DNA of 64,000 bases, taken from Lophius americanus. Lineage: Eukaryota; Chordata; Actinopteri; Lophiiformes; Lophiidae. The DNA lies in assembly GCA_037951165.1 (NCBI GenBank), contig JBBDHG010000015.1, positions 9,466,501 through 9,530,500 on the forward strand, given 5' to 3'. The translations under genes were made by a program, and so were the position numbers. Shown piece after piece: positions 45,586 to 58,690 of this stretch. How positions within the stretch are numbered: position 1 is the stretch's first letter; every line of letters begins with the position of its first letter. The notes under the pieces were generated by a model. It had not been told where the DNA came from and ran no database searches. It saw only the letters and a program-made list of their open reading frames with translations.

Positions 45586-47520
45586 AGCTTTGACATATTC
45601 CTCTTTCTGTATTTTAAACAGCACTAACTAGTCCCTTCATTTGTATTACTCAAAATGTACATCTGGATATCATTCTTGTTCTACCATGAATTATACCTTA
45701 AAGTGAAGCTCCCCAAACCTCCTACTTAAATTAAACGATTCAAGCCCCTGTGTTAACGTAATTACACCTGCCACTCACACACAGGCCAGACTCATCTAGG
45801 ATGTCTTCACAAGTGGGGTCCTGAAAGCCCCCAGGATTTGTGTGGTCTTCTTGTCAGACTGATGAGTTACTGTTCAAAACGAATGTGTGAATTTCCCAAT
45901 TCGGGATCAACAAAATATGTCTACAACTAAGGCTTGACTTAAGACCCATGTACCAACACGCATCTGAGGTAAGGAGGTGCTGACAGCATATATTTCAATA
46001 TCTCAGTAAACAAACAATGAAATTCATAAAGAATCAGTAAAGGTGTTCTGCATGGATAATCCAGAATACAAAGCAACACAAGTGAAATCCAATTACTTAA
46101 GCGAAATCCGAAAAACAAAGCTTATAGTTATGAACTCCTTCCTGTGTTTTAATGACCTAATGGCCCCACGTGAGGACGTTTGAATGAGTGATGAGAGCGT
46201 CAACTGGCACATGAGGAAAGGGGATACACTCGGGAGCTGAAAGTTAACAAGAGGAGACAATGAAGAACAACTGGGACAAACCAATGGAGGAGAAGCAGGT
46301 GAAACAGGGAGACAAAAAGGATGATGACAGTCATCAATTAAACATTGAAGATATTGAGAGGGAGAAAAAATAATAAACTTCTAACAGGAGGTATGAAGAA
46401 ATTTAACATGAACACTGAACAGAAGAACTAATTGGGCAAAAGTTATCACAAGAAGTGTGAAGCAATCTAAGAAAAAGGAAAGGGGTGAAAAACCTAAAAA
46501 TATTAGCAATGCTTTAATGAGAAAATGAATGTGGAGACAATAAATCTGGGATATTCCTACATGATTTTTTTTAGCAGTTGGGGTTATAAACTGTAATTTG
46601 TGAGCATTGATTCAAGAAGGTTTAAGGTTGTGAACATTTAATGTTCCAATTAAAACTCATCAGTGAGAGTACATTCCAGCACCTAGATGGTAAACAATGA
46701 ACACCCATCAGTCATCCTGCCGTCCAGCTTCAAAGACCACACACACGCTTTTTGGGAGTTTGGAATTATTAACTGAATTATTAGCTTTGTATGGAGAAAT
46801 ACTAATATAACGTCATATTTTAACATGTATATTCTTAAAGTAGATGAGACTTGGGTTATGTGCTTGGCTTTAGGGGATCTTTAGGGCTGAGCTGACTAGT
46901 TTGCCAAAAATGTTGATTTTACTATATTAATGGTATGAATTGTAAAACATATTGTTTCTCTAATGCCTATGATGTTCATTATGCTTTTCTTGTGTGCATC
47001 TGGGCCTATGGTCTATGCTCCTAGTCACCAGGAGATCGGTTTGCCCTTTTTTTAAATTATTGTTCTCCATAAAGAAGCAATCTTTTGTTTTGAAACCAGA
47101 ACCATTTGTTGCAAACGAGTGACACAGTCTCTCTCAGTATGAGGTGCCCAGGATAAAACTCTCAAGCGGAAGGACTATCAATATGTTTTTTATTGTGGCT
47201 TCCGACAAAGCCCTGAAGAGTGCTTTATGTCGGCACTAGGTGAGCTTGCCATAAGTAGCCATAATCACTCATAAAGAGTTATGGTTTGTGGAGACAGTGC
47301 TGCAGAGGAACGGAGGAAAGGACCAGGGAAAAAATAAAAGGGGAAAAGTGAAAGGAAATGGGAGCATATGAAACCTAGGCATGGATGAAGAAATAGATGA
47401 TGACAACAGCACATAGGAAAAGGAATGCTGAGAGGAACAACAGCATGTTCTCTTACGACTCTGCCTCCCAGCATCACACCGAGGAGGTGCAACCCCCGAC
47501 CTGACTTTGCGGAACCCCAT
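45586..47520. other. Unassigned non-coding DNA
   Basis: No gene or repeat recognised. Confidence 0.4.
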
Positions 47521-47570
47521 CAGTAATAATAATAATAATACATTTAATTTATAACGCACTTTGCCTCTCA
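47521..47570. repeat. AAT microsatellite with LINE-tail-like flank
   Basis: (AAT)6 is followed by ACATTTAATTTATAACGCAC, a pairing often found at reversed LINE/SINE 3' ends in fish. No body is recognisable beside it. Confidence 0.45.
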
Positions 47571-48709
47571 ATGGTTTCACGAGTCAGGTATGTCATGTTT
47601 TCCTATCTTTGACGGTGAAGTTTCACACACACCAGGAGGCAGTGAGGTACGAGCAGGTGTGCACTCTTGCAGTGAACCAGATTGGACACCAAACCCTTCC
47701 GAGCCGGCTTAGAACCCATTGCAGCACACCACAATAAGGGAGTTGTGACCATCAGGGGCTGGCAACGTTTTGCGCCTTTTAGGCTGCATCATGGCAACAC
47801 AACATGAAGAGGACCCGCACCCCCTCGAAATACACACTATGATAAAAAATTATATAATAAACCACGTCACCATTTTCACACACAAGGGTGAAATGACCTT
47901 CTGTCTACCCCAATCAGTTGTCAATTCAGTCAATATAGCATCATGATGCCAAAATGCAGCGTTATCCCATTCTATGCTCTCAATGTAACAGTACTAACCC
48001 TCAGAATGTGTTCATATTTGTTAAAAAAAAAAGCAAATATACTTTAACACAGCAGCCTGTTTTGGCAAAAAGAACGTACTATTTTGTCTTGAGTTAGTGA
48101 AATTGAGAGTGGTAGATCTCAAATGAAATCATTCTCTGTGTGAGAGAACAGGGTAAATCAAAGAAAGAGCGAAAAGGAGAAAATTATTTGGAGTGGATGA
48201 AGAGAAAGAAGGATAGGAAAAGAAGGATAAAGCAACAGCAAAAAGGTGTGTAAATGATGAGAGGGTATAAGAAAGTAATGTAGAGAGAGAGAGATACGGG
48301 GAGAGGGGGGACAAGGGGAGAGGCAGAGCTTCTTAAACTAATGAGATATTGATTTGGGAGAGACGCACCTCCTCAGGGCTTCCGGCTGACACGCAGATAA
48401 ACGGGTAGCCATTCATTATCCGGAGAGAGAAAGATATAACACTCACGCATGGAGAGAGAGAGATGGATTTAGATCTGTGGAGGATTAGGGGATTAAAAAA
48501 TGAGAAACATATACTGAATATGATACAGAAAATATGGAAAAAGTGCACAACATAATGTATTGCAAATGAGTTTGTTTTGCACCTCACAGGTGGAGATGTT
48601 TTAGGATGAGGTTATACAATCCAAGGAATAGTTATGACTTAGGATGTAGCAGAGATCAATACGACAAAACTGTGACTTATTCTGACCTCGCTGGACAGAG
48701 ACTAACCGG
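47571..48709. other. Unassigned non-coding DNA
   Basis: No gene supported. GA-rich low complexity at 48150-48330 produces reverse-strand Ser/Leu-rich frames. Confidence 0.4.
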
Positions 48710-49257
48710 GAGGACTACTACTATTTCTACTTCTGTACTTTCTACTCCTCAAGATTTGTTACTAGTTACCTTTTACTTCACATAACTCCAAATAAGTTGA
48801 CTTTAAATATTTCAAACTGAATGATTATTGTACGGGTTTTCATATTTAAGATTGATAAAAGTATTTCAATATTGTCTTGGGTTATCTGGAAAATGTCAGA
48901 AAACTGAAAACAGGTGATCTTATTGACTTTTAACACAGTTCTTAAAGGAAAGTGCTGCTCTGAAAAGAGAATGGTGATTTCAGCATCATAAAGTAGTTAG
49001 ATCACCTGTCATTTAACATTTAAAGTCCTAACATCGGCCGATACATTACGGCACCAGTGATATTAATAAGAGGGACGATTTAACTGCATAATAAGTACTT
49101 TCATATTGATACCTTAAGTAAATTATGCTAATGAAACACATCATTTTAAGTAATAAGTCCTTTTAAGGAAAATTTCGAATGCAGTTACTTTACTTGTAGA
49201 GGAGTAATTTCAAGTGGTATTAGTACTTTTACTCAAGGATCTGAGTACGTCGTCCAT
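48710..49257. repeat. Non-autonomous DNA-transposon-like repeat
   Basis: The right end has TACTTTTACTCAAGGATCTG followed by AGTACGTCGTCC. The left end has CTACTACTATTTCTACTTCT, then GTACTTTCTACTCC. I recall this pair of CTTTTACTCAAGTA-rich ends from a dispersed fish repeat. Target duplications were not found, so the limits are approximate. Confidence 0.4.
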
Positions 49258-49599
49258 GTCAGCCCTTGAGAGACAAATTTCTCTTTAACGTAAGGAGGTG
49301 TCATATAGTAGTATGTTCTGAGTATGTAAAAATTAGTGACAGATTTTGCCACTTGCGACCCAATATTAAATTTGGAATCCATACTATTCAAACAATCTTT
49401 AGCACAATGGTCAGAAGAGAATCTGAATGCACTCCATTTTACAGGTCAAACCGTACAAATCTAAACTCAAAGTACTCAACGAGAAACAAAGAGGTTGCAT
49501 TTATTCTCTTCATTATTCATGGTACATATATTCAAAAAGAATTCATAAAGATTATGTCTTCTGTGGAATAACGCAGCCGCAAAGAGATCATAAGCCGGT
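49258..49599. other. Unassigned non-coding DNA
   Basis: No gene supported. The 101-residue frame at 49266 has no domain. Confidence 0.35.
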
Positions 49600-49845
49600 G
49601 TGTATCTAGTGACGGCCCCAAACCTGGATAAATGGGGAGGGTTGAGTCCAGAAGGGCATCAGGTGTAAAACCTATACCTATTTCAAATACGTAACCCAAA
49701 ACTGATTTTCAAACCGGATCAGTTGGGGCCCAGGTTAATAAATTCCGTCGCTGGTACTGCTAGCCGACCAATCGATGGAAACAGGTGATCCGCTGTGGCG
49801 AGCCCGAAAGGGAGCAGCGGAAAGACGAAGAATAAGATGTCTTCT
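49600..49845 (+). repeat. Repeat family Y, copy 2
   Basis: ACCTGGATAAATGGGGAGGG (49622), a GTGATCCGCTGTGGCGAGCC block (49785) and CCGAAAGGGAGCAGCGGAAA (49804) mirror 28870-29140. The end GACGAAGAATAAG resembles the GAAGA-rich tail of a retroposon, giving a plus-strand orientation. Confidence 0.65.
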
Positions 49846-50182
49846 CTAGAATAGAGTGAGGAAGTGTGTGCATTGTAGAATAACATTGCTTAAATAGAGA
49901 AGTGCAAAATCAGCAAACTATTGATTAATCATTAATTTTTCCGTAACCACTAATACTGTCCAGGGATGCGGGGGCTTCAGTCTAACCCAGCAGACATTGT
50001 TAGAATGGTATGGTATACCTTTCAACATTCACACATACGGGCAATTTAGAGATTTGAAATTAACCTAACCAGAACAAAAGCACACAATGTGAAAGAATCT
50101 TACTATTTTAGTGCCATAAAAGATGCATTATAGACCAGTTTGCCGCAATATTACAACCCGCTGTCTACCTCTTCTCTCTCCT
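49846..50182. other. Unassigned non-coding DNA
   Basis: No gene or repeat recognised. Confidence 0.35.
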
Positions 50183-50635
50183 AGTCAGAGGCCCTCTGTG
50201 TTTGTAGGTGTGTCTATGGTATTAGGTGAGCTGGTTTGGACTGCCAGCTGCTCTCAACCTGTAGTCTCCACAGCTATAAATGACCTGCCTTCAACTCCAT
50301 AACTCTGTCAGACGGTTCATTCAGTTAGTTTGATTAAGCCCCGAGATCCAGTTTTATAACTTGCTATACCCTAATTACATCATTAAATCTTGTCTCGTTC
50401 TGCCTGCAGTAACCTCTGCTCGACTCCAGCAATACCACTCCAGCACTGGGCCACCTTCTCCATCTTGACCTTAGACTCCTTAGAACTCCGGACCCTACTC
50501 ATGATTCCTTCTAGCCATCTTAGACTACCATCATCATCGCATTGCATCGTCAGACTGTGAAGTACCTGTAAATAAGTCTCCTTTTGCCATCAGTCTCCTA
50601 GTGATTGCATGTGGGTTCAAGTCGTAGCCTTAACA
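50183..50635 (+). mobile_element. Probable solo LTR
   Basis: The segment has a GAGGCCCTCTGTGTTTGTAG start, a TATA-like CTATAAATGACC (50273), a poly(A)-signal-like GTAAATAAG (50569) and an end rich in GCATGTGGGTTCAAG before TTAACA. I recall fish LTRs with this layout. No coding sequence or primer-binding site follows, so it would be a solo LTR. The ends are inferred. Confidence 0.42.
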
Positions 50636-50639
50636 GAAC

Positions 50640-50672
50640 TGTAACTGGTTTTAATATTGTGGCTGATTAGTG
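50640..50672. mobile_element. Isolated Tc1 terminal repeat
   Basis: GTAACTGGTTTTAATATTGT followed by GGCTGATTAGTGTAC matches the Tc1 terminus. It lies within about five bases of the LTR-like end. Confidence 0.55.
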
Positions 50673-51937
50673 TACATTCTGGAATCCATTAGATCAAAAA
50701 AAGTTTTATTTGTCTCATCAGAACACCAAGTATGGATTACGCAAATCTTCAGTTAAGCCATTGTAGGCTTTTTTAAAGGCTTTATTTTGCTTTGGTCTAA
50801 GCAGTATCTTCTCTGTTGATGACACCCTTGTTTTGCACTTAGAAGAAGGCTGTCTGACCCTTTTTTTTTTGTGGATATGGATAAGTCCATTACTTTCCTT
50901 GTTGATGACTTTTTAGCATTCACACAGAACATCAAGGCTGAATTATGTTCCACCTGCTTGATCATGCTACCCATGAGTCTGACATAGCCTCACGACTTGG
51001 AGACACCTCCAGGTCTTAAGTTGAACCACATCTCTGAGCTGAGTCCTCATCTCCCATTCAATATTAGGCAAACTGATGCATGCATCCAACAAGGCACACA
51101 CACACAAAGCCCCAACGTAAGAATGTGGGGCCATAAAAAGGACACTTTGAGTTCATTGTGTTCCCTCAGAAATGCTCCACAAGCAAACATTGCTTCACCA
51201 ACTAAGAATTTTCTCGCTGCTTTATGATCCAATTTCAATATCCGGCGAAATGGATGACCACATTAGCAATCTCCATTGTACTCTCACACTGCTTAAATGC
51301 TTTGTGTGTGTTTTAGGTGCAATAAGCCGTGTTTAGGTATTGGTCCTGAGAGTGCGCTTTTACATTTTCCTGTACGACTTTTTAAGTGGGCTGACTTTGG
51401 AAATATATTCAGGCACTCCAACATATAATAATTGTAATAAACTAACTAACAAAGCAAAAAGTTCAGATGAGGAATAAAAACAAGGGATAGCTTTTTTTTC
51501 AAGGTGGAAACAGTAGTGTTTGCTTACATCTGGATCTCTTGTTGATTAAAAAAGATAATGAATAATGCATGAGTTGAATTGAAATTATATTATTATAGAT
51601 TTAAAATAATTTGTGTTTTGAGAGGGAAATATAATTGTTTTGAGACCGTATGTTCCCCAGCCTTCTACAAACCTAATTGAACAAAGCGAGAAGGAGCTGC
51701 CGATTTAGTCAGAATTAGTTTTTCTCATCACCAAAAGCTACAAGGATCAATAGTCTTTTTGTGGTTATCATGCTAACATTCATCTGTGCGCTTCTATACC
51801 ATCCTGCAAAATTTAAAGGCTTAGTATTCCCCTTGTCCCCCACACATTAAATTTGTATTAAATTCGATGAAACAACTCGGTCCAGTTTCACAATGATCTG
51901 TAAAGTAATTTAGTATGAAGCAGTTTTTTACCGAGAC
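50673..51937. other. Unassigned non-coding DNA
   Basis: No gene supported. 50690-50980 has a TTTGTCTCATCAGA stretch reminiscent of reversed Tc1-like transposase regions, but too little to call. Confidence 0.35.
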
Positions 51938-52200
51938 AAACCATAATTGTCTAACCACTGACAGGTGATGTTAATGACGTTGATTATCTTGTTAAAATGG
52001 CACATATCAGTAGGTGGGATATATTCGGCGGCAAGTGAACATTTTATCCTGAAGTTGATGGCCTGGACAAGGGAGACTTTGACAAGCGAAAGGATCTGAG
52101 CGACTTTGACAAGGACCAAATTGCGAATGGGAAGACAACTGGGTCAGATATTCTCCAGAGATACAGGTTCTGTTGGCCTATCTTGGTGTGCAGTGCTTAG
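51938..52200 (+). mobile_element. Tc1 left half
   Basis: The order is a left terminal repeat, CTAACCACTGACAGGTGATG, GATTATCTTGTTAAAATGGC and then the transposase start. The start codes for a GKRKDLSDFDKG-like segment (GGATCTGAGCGACTTTGACA at 52092). After about 52200 the similarity ends. Of the left ends in the window, this is among the closest to the remembered consensus. Confidence 0.72.
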
Positions 52201-54084
52201 AATTTAGAATTTATGGTCTCCAACAGAAAAACTGTACATCTCAGACCACATATCATACGACAACACGCATCACGCAAGGACACCTAAACGATTATGACAT
52301 ACAATGGCAGAGAGCATTGCACACTGCATAGAGGCATGAGTTGAGTAATGCCCTGGATATGGGGGATGACATAGAGGTAGAACTTACCCCAAAAGTCTAA
52401 GGAAGGATGACTGTTCAACCATCACTAAGTTCACAGATGCACGGTCCACTGATCCTTGTGAATTCACAGAACTTTTTGTTATCAGCAGATGGTTCTTATG
52501 TAATAACTGATCTATGTATGGCTACGCCCAGAGTAAGAGCCCAAAGAATAAGGAGAAATTGCTCAATATACCTCCCAGGTATCCATCTTATCAGACAGAC
52601 ACCTACCATCGTACAAACATTCAAGGTTAGAACTGATTGAAGCTGGGTGGTGTAAAATCAATGCGTTGCACAATGCCCCAGACAGCCCTGCTGTGAGGTT
52701 CAGTGTATTTGTTTTTCCTGACAATAGCTCATGCCAACACAAAGCTTCTCCCTCTCATCCTCTGAAGATAACCCAGGTATTCTGCCCTCCGTCCCATCCC
52801 CCCTCTCTTGCTTTTCCAATTGCTTCTAAAAGATTCTCAATGAGTGAACTACCGCAATGATTCTCTCTCATGACCCCTTCACAAGTCCCAGCAGAGAGTA
52901 TCAATTTCAAAAGCCCTTGCTCTTCTCTCTCTTCCTGTCTCCTCTTCCTCCCTACGCAGACCGGAGTTTCTTCAGGTGCCCTGTTGTTGCCATTCCACGT
53001 CTTAATGGCTCCACTATTGACTGCATGCTGATCGTTTTAACATAGGTGGGTTGTGGAGGGGCCATCTTAGAATAGGTTTGTGGGATAACAAACAAGGTGC
53101 ATGGATAACCTCCAGAGATCCTCTCTCTGGAGAGCGAATGGGCAATCAAGAGGCGATGCAGATGAGAAGAGAGAAAAAGAGCTCTAGAGAGGAAGAGAGA
53201 AGAAATGGTGGGGGAGTAATAAATGTGTATATCAATATTAAGAAATCACCAGAACTGTGAAGACTTTAGATGCCTATGTTAACAATATCGGAGTGTCTAG
53301 ATGCGTCATTGTTTGTGTTTGTGTTTGTGTGTGGTTTTTTTTGTGTGGGTGTGTGTCGTGATTCCCGACCCAAAAAGTCTAAACTACTGGGATGTTTGTG
53401 ATTCTGTTGTTTTTTTTAACTCTCCCGAGGAGATGACACTATCACCATATTATTTATTTGTTGGGTGGTTGTTTTTGTTTAAGAGGATAATGCAAAAAAT
53501 AAAAAATACTTAAAAGATCATAATAGAACCCTGGATCTGGCACATTTTTTTTGTCCTCCTTATTATTGCAATTTCCACATATTTTTCTGTTTCCCAGGTA
53601 ATATCTTCATAGATCGTGATGGGGAAAAAAAAGTCTGGCGTATTTAGGGGGCTGATATCCATGAGTTTGTGCAATGTAAACATTTGGCTGGTACTGTGGC
53701 ACTGGCGTTTGCTACAATCAGATTACAGGCAGGAGATAGTGGCTGGTTCAGAGAAATGTCAGGTGGAGAGTGTCTTGATAAATGCAAGCTCATACTTATT
53801 ATTAAGCTCAAGAAAAAATGACGGAACAAGAACCCCATTATCAAATAAGGCAAACAAGGAGACCAGACTCATTAAACCATTTAGAGGCAAACTGGTGGGG
53901 CCAGGAAGTCCCCCCAGGGAATTCAAATTGCTTGGCAAGGTATGGCCGCTTAATGTGGGAGTGCATTGTCGTCCCTCAGGATGACAGTGTTGACCACACC
54001 ACCTCTCAATGGTTTCAAAGGTCAGGTCTTCATGTTTTTCCCTGGCCATTTCTTCTGTTAAACAACAAGAAGCAAAACCTCCAC
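52201..54084. other. Unassigned non-coding DNA
   Basis: No gene supported; frames of 60-122 residues lack domains. Short T/G-rich runs lie at 53310-53360. Confidence 0.4.
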
Positions 54085-54352
54085 CTAAACATGTGAAAAT
54101 CCCACTCCAGCGCTAGTGTTTGATGTGTCCATTCTAGGCGACCCTACAAATATGGCAGCACAACACTGCCACCTCCATGGAAGGGGATCCACTCCCTTTG
54201 TAGATATAGGGGCTAAGCTAACATTAAAAAATAATTCTTATTCACTGATGTCAATAACCTAATATCAACACAGTTAACAACACCGATATCATTCATATAT
54301 TCCATTTATCCAATAGGATATCCTTAAATGTTACACAATGCCCCTTTGAGTG
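54085..54352. repeat. MITE-like dispersed fish repeat
   Basis: Blocks ATGGCAGCACAACACTGCC (54153), GATCCACTCCCTTTGTAGAT (54187), ATATATTCCATTTATCCAAT and ATCCTTAAATGTTACACAAT (near 54327), then GCCCCTTT, follow the order of a very abundant fish repeat that ends ...CACTGGACCTTTAA. Only one end is recognisable here. Confidence 0.5.
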
Positions 54353-55081
54353 TTCTGTTTTGATTTGTTCATATGTACGTGTGGGTGAGGGCGACTTTTG
54401 AAGCAAAGGAACAAAGGTATTTGGAGGAGAATACGCAGATTTGACTTAAATCCTTTACGTTCTTTAACTAATTTACTCGGTTCCTTCTTTTAATTTACCC
54501 TGCATCTGTAAATCAGCTTGAGTACTGTTAACTGATCATCATTATAGAGCAGAATTGTGCATAATTCTACTTCTCAGTAGGAAGTGGAGAGGGATTTTTT
54601 GAAGAATAACTGCTGCAATCTCTGTCTCTAATTGTTTACATCCATCTGGCTTCCCCCCATCCATTGAGGGCTGATGGCTTCTGCAACTGTATGATAAAGA
54701 TAAAGAGATGTAGGGGGTAATTTAATTCACCATATCTCTCTTTCTTTCACTCTGGGATATTAAGAGACTGGACCACAGGTGCTTTACCTTCCTCCATCTG
54801 AAAAGTGCCTCATTTGGAAGGCGGGCTCATACTCAGCTTTGAGTGGATCCTCCATTTACTTATTAATTTGGAAGGAAATTGAAGGGATTCTCTTGACAAT
54901 AATCCTAGATAGCTTTGTGGTTAGGTTTGTTTGTTTTTTTCCGTATGGATGCAGGCTGGTCTAAGTGCAAGTTTTAATGTTGATATTAATGCAGAATGTA
55001 GGATCAGCAGGATTGATCAGTTCTGACGCCTATTACAAAGTTCGACAGGGATGCGGACTGGGGGATGGAAGCCGGGCATAA
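54353..55081. other. Unassigned non-coding DNA
   Basis: No gene or repeat recognised. Confidence 0.4.
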
Positions 55082-55575
55082 TCACACAACCAATCAGCCA
55101 TAACATTATAAACATGGACAGGTTAAGTTGGAATTACACTGATTATCTTGTTACCATGGCTCCTGTCCGTGGGGGAATATAATAGACAGCGGGGGAGCAT
55201 TATGTGCTGCGTATGATGTTTTGGAAACAGAAAAAATTAGCAAGTCTAAGGATCTGAGCCAAAGGACTAAAGGATGGTTCAAACCAAGGACCAAATTGTT
55301 ATACTTAGACAGCTGGGTCATAGCTTCTGGAACTGCAGGTCTTGTGTGGCGCGTCTGCGCTCAGCAGTGGTTAGTATCTATCAGAGGAAGCACCGCCGCT
55401 GAACTGGTTTGTTAACTAATGCACATGGGGAGTGAATGCTGCTCATTAATCCCACAGAACGACAGAGGATTTTACGATTCTGATGGAAAGGTGTACGATC
55501 ACAAAGTGCAGCACAGAGCTATTTTGGCGGCCAACAAGGGGACCTACACACAGTAAGGCAGGATGTAAGTCCTCC
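55082..55575 (+). mobile_element. Tc1 deletion derivative with both ends
   Basis: The left terminal repeat (AATCAGCCATAACATTATAA, 55092), the transposase start region (GCAAGTCTAAGGATCTGAGC, 55240), a mid fragment and the right end (AGAGCTATTTTGGCGGCCAA, then AAGGCAGGATG, 55515-55565) are collinear within about 490 bp. A full copy would be about 1.3-1.4 kb, so about two thirds has been lost in several deletions. Confidence 0.72.
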
Positions 55576-56450
55576 TACAAAAATAGGAGGTTTTGCTCAA
55601 GATCAAACTGAACCGTGTTACAGTTATTTTAAAGTTTAAGGACTTTTGGTCCAGGTTCTGGAAATTACATGAGATGACTATTGCCAATAAATAGAGGGGA
55701 TTTAATAGATAATTGGTCCAATTAGGTCATTTGGAAAAACATATATAGAAATACTTTGAAACGTTAAATTGTTTTCTGCGGGGATGAGATAAGTGATACG
55801 AGTGATACCACCTGAATGTAATAACAATTTTGTAGCATTTTATAGAGGTGAGTGATTCTCTGGATCAGGTTTTACCCTAAAAAGAATTCAGATTCCAGTT
55901 TCTTGTTGATTGAGACTTGCTCTTTGATTTTGTTGTACCGTTTTTTAAATCTGCCTGAGCATACATCGCAGTTACATTATGGATTATACATACATTATGA
56001 CATTGATCTTCTAGATGTCAAGTCTTTTGTTAAGTAATGTTTGCACACCTGTTTACTGTGTCAGAAGCTGATCGTGTAAACCTCCATCGGAGGAGGACAG
56101 GTCAGCTCCAGCCATGCAAATGTGTATCCACAAAGTGTAACCGGAAATGTAAATTATAATGTGCATACATTTCTGAAACATAGATATGCACACATACACA
56201 CAATCGCAGAGAAACAGACAAATCTTCCCTTTTTGAGTGGCCCGGTGTCACGAGAACAATAGTTTTACCCTACCGAATGCCTGTATGAAATATAACCTCA
56301 TTTCCCAAGCCAGGGCCCTGTGGTTTTGTGATAAATCGCTCCGAGCTGCAATACATGAAAAACAAAAACGATAAAAAATTGAAACCAAGACGTTGGTAGC
56401 TGGTACTCCGAATCTACACTACATGAAAAACAAAATGGATTAATTGCTGT
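55576..56450. other. Unassigned non-coding DNA
   Basis: No gene or repeat recognised. Confidence 0.4.
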
Positions 56451-56632
<182 letters not shown>

Positions 56633-57105
56633 TAAATTTATAGAGGAAGAATACTCTAATGGGGAGTTGTGAGTGTAACCATCTGCACATGTCTTTTTGT
56701 CCGGAACAGGTCAGTGAAACACTAAGTTAACTAAGTGTTTGAGGTTCCGACTAATGAGTTGTTGAGCCAAAATTAATTTGTTCTGTTCTAACTGGTTCTT
56801 GCGAAGTTGCAGTGGCAGTGTAAATGTTGTGAGTTTACATGTGATAAAAGGGGCTTTCTATTAAAACATTACAGGTTAAACATGGGAGTTACAGTAGACC
56901 TGTTCCGTTTCGTTTCTTACTCCAAAAGTAACTGACACATTTAACTCCATTAATTGACTTAAAATCCACCTCACCAAATTTCACCAGAAAGTACAGGATA
57001 CACAACTTTGTCAAACTGCTCATGTAAGTTTTCACTGACAGCTGTGTGATTTTTCTGCATCCTGTACTGAAACTTTTTTTTTTCCACCTATGCAGTACTG
57101 ATCTT
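56633..57105. other. Unassigned DNA upstream of transposase-like pseudogene
   Basis: No promoter or terminal repeat could be recognised. If the pseudogene is a transposon, its left end may lie here. Confidence 0.35.
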
Positions 57106-58690
57106 ATGGTTTATCACACTGTCCAATGTCCATATAAAGGATGTAACTTCGATACCAATTTGCACACAGAAGTGTACAACGCAGAAAGGATCTTTGGAGG
57201 ATGTTCAAGTCAGAAATAGTCTCCAGGTAGTGAAGCTAATGAAATGGCACAAAAAAATATGTGCCTGTAAATGCCCTGATTTGGAGGATAGTGAAGATTC
57301 CAATGATAAAGAGATTCATGATCTAGGGAAACAGTTGGAGCACAACCCAGCAGCCTTATTTTGCTGGGTTGTGCAAACCATCCTTCATCTTCCAGAAATT
57401 TCTATACAAGAAGTCATACAACATATTGCATAAAAATGTGAACTGTCCCAGCCAATGCTGTGTGATACTTTCACAAAAGGTTCTGAAACAACAGAGAGAT
57501 CTAGATGATTTAACTGTCAGACAGATTATTAGGGCTGCCTCTGATAACAATTTTATTATGCAAATTTGTGGCCAGGAGGGCTGTTTATCAACCACTAAAA
57601 GGAAAGCAACATTTGTGAAGAAAAAACTCTCCGTGGTTCTGCCAGTGGAGTATATTATTGATAGAGACAAAAAAAAATCTGGTGTTGTAAATGTTCCTCC
57701 ACACAAAATGTTGAACAGGGCAGACATTTTAGACAAAGCTCTTCCAGTAGAACAAAAAAGTTTTACATGAGTAGAGTTCATACAGAGATGGCCCCAATTG
57801 TAGAAAAAGTAAAAAATAATAACCTCCTAAAAAGAGAGGAGTTCAAAATTGCTGATGGACATTACATGGAAGAGTTTGAAGTGTCCAATCCTTTGGAACG
57901 AATCTACGAAAAAAAACAAAAATTGACATCATTGTATTTGGTGAATGCTAATGTGCCATCAAAATACAGGTCCACCCCCAACTCCATTCGGCTGGCTCTT
58001 TTATTTAAAGCCTTATGTAAAGGAATATGGCTATGCTAAACTCTTTCATCCTCGCATCCAAGATCTGGTTTCTTTGGAGCAACAAGGTTTAGATGTTGAT
58101 AAGTTGGGAACATGTGTCAAAAGCACCTCGAACCTCGAATTGAAGACACTCACATCTGGTAGATGCAGAAGATACGGAGGATCCACCTGTGGCTAAATAG
58201 TATGGTGTTAACAAGGATGTGTATTGACTAACGGTCTGGAGCACTTCCATGCTGTGGTTGTGGTTAACCCCCAGACATGCTGCATGACCTATTGGAAGGC
58301 CTTGTTCCTTTTGAGATATCACTCTGCATTTCAGGCAGTATAACTAAGAAATACTTCACTTTAGAAACACTAAATCATGCTATAAATGACAAAGCTGAGC
58401 AGCCTCAGCCCATCACCCAAGGCTTCTCTACCAAAGGGACCATAGGTGGAAATGGCAACGAGAACCGGGCTCTAATCGGACTTCCCCCACTTCTCATTGG
58501 CCATAAAATACCTGAGGGAGTGCATGGAACATTCTGATGCTCCTCAGAGACATTGTTGAGTTGGTTCTAGCGACAAGTCACACCGAAGAGTCAATATTTT
58601 TCCTCAATTGAAAAGTGTGAGAGCAGAGAGGATTGTTGCAAACTACATTCACTGATTACAGATTAAGACCAAAACAGAATCTTTTGTGAC
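57106..58690 (+). pseudogene. Transposon-derived multi-copy fish gene, frameshifted
   Basis: Pieces in three frames are collinear with a large protein family I recall in many copies in fish genomes. They are, in order: a C2H2-like start QCPYKGCNFDTNLH (57127-57168); a helical segment LGKQLEHNPAALFCW (about 57325-57370); a segment with VRQIIRAASDNNFIMQICG and then VLPVEYIIDRDKKKSG (57369-57770); EEFEVSNPLERIYEKKQKL and PSKYRSTPNSIRLALLFK (57767-58015); YGYAKLFHPRIQDLVSLEQQ (58027-58086); DMLHDLLEGLVPFEISLCI (58274-58330); and GGNGNENRALIGLPPLLIGH (58447-58506). At least five frame changes and several stops make it a pseudogene. The D-x-(L/M)-H-D-LLEG motif recalls CACTA-type transposases, but the superfamily is uncertain. 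No terminal repeats were found. Confidence 0.6.
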
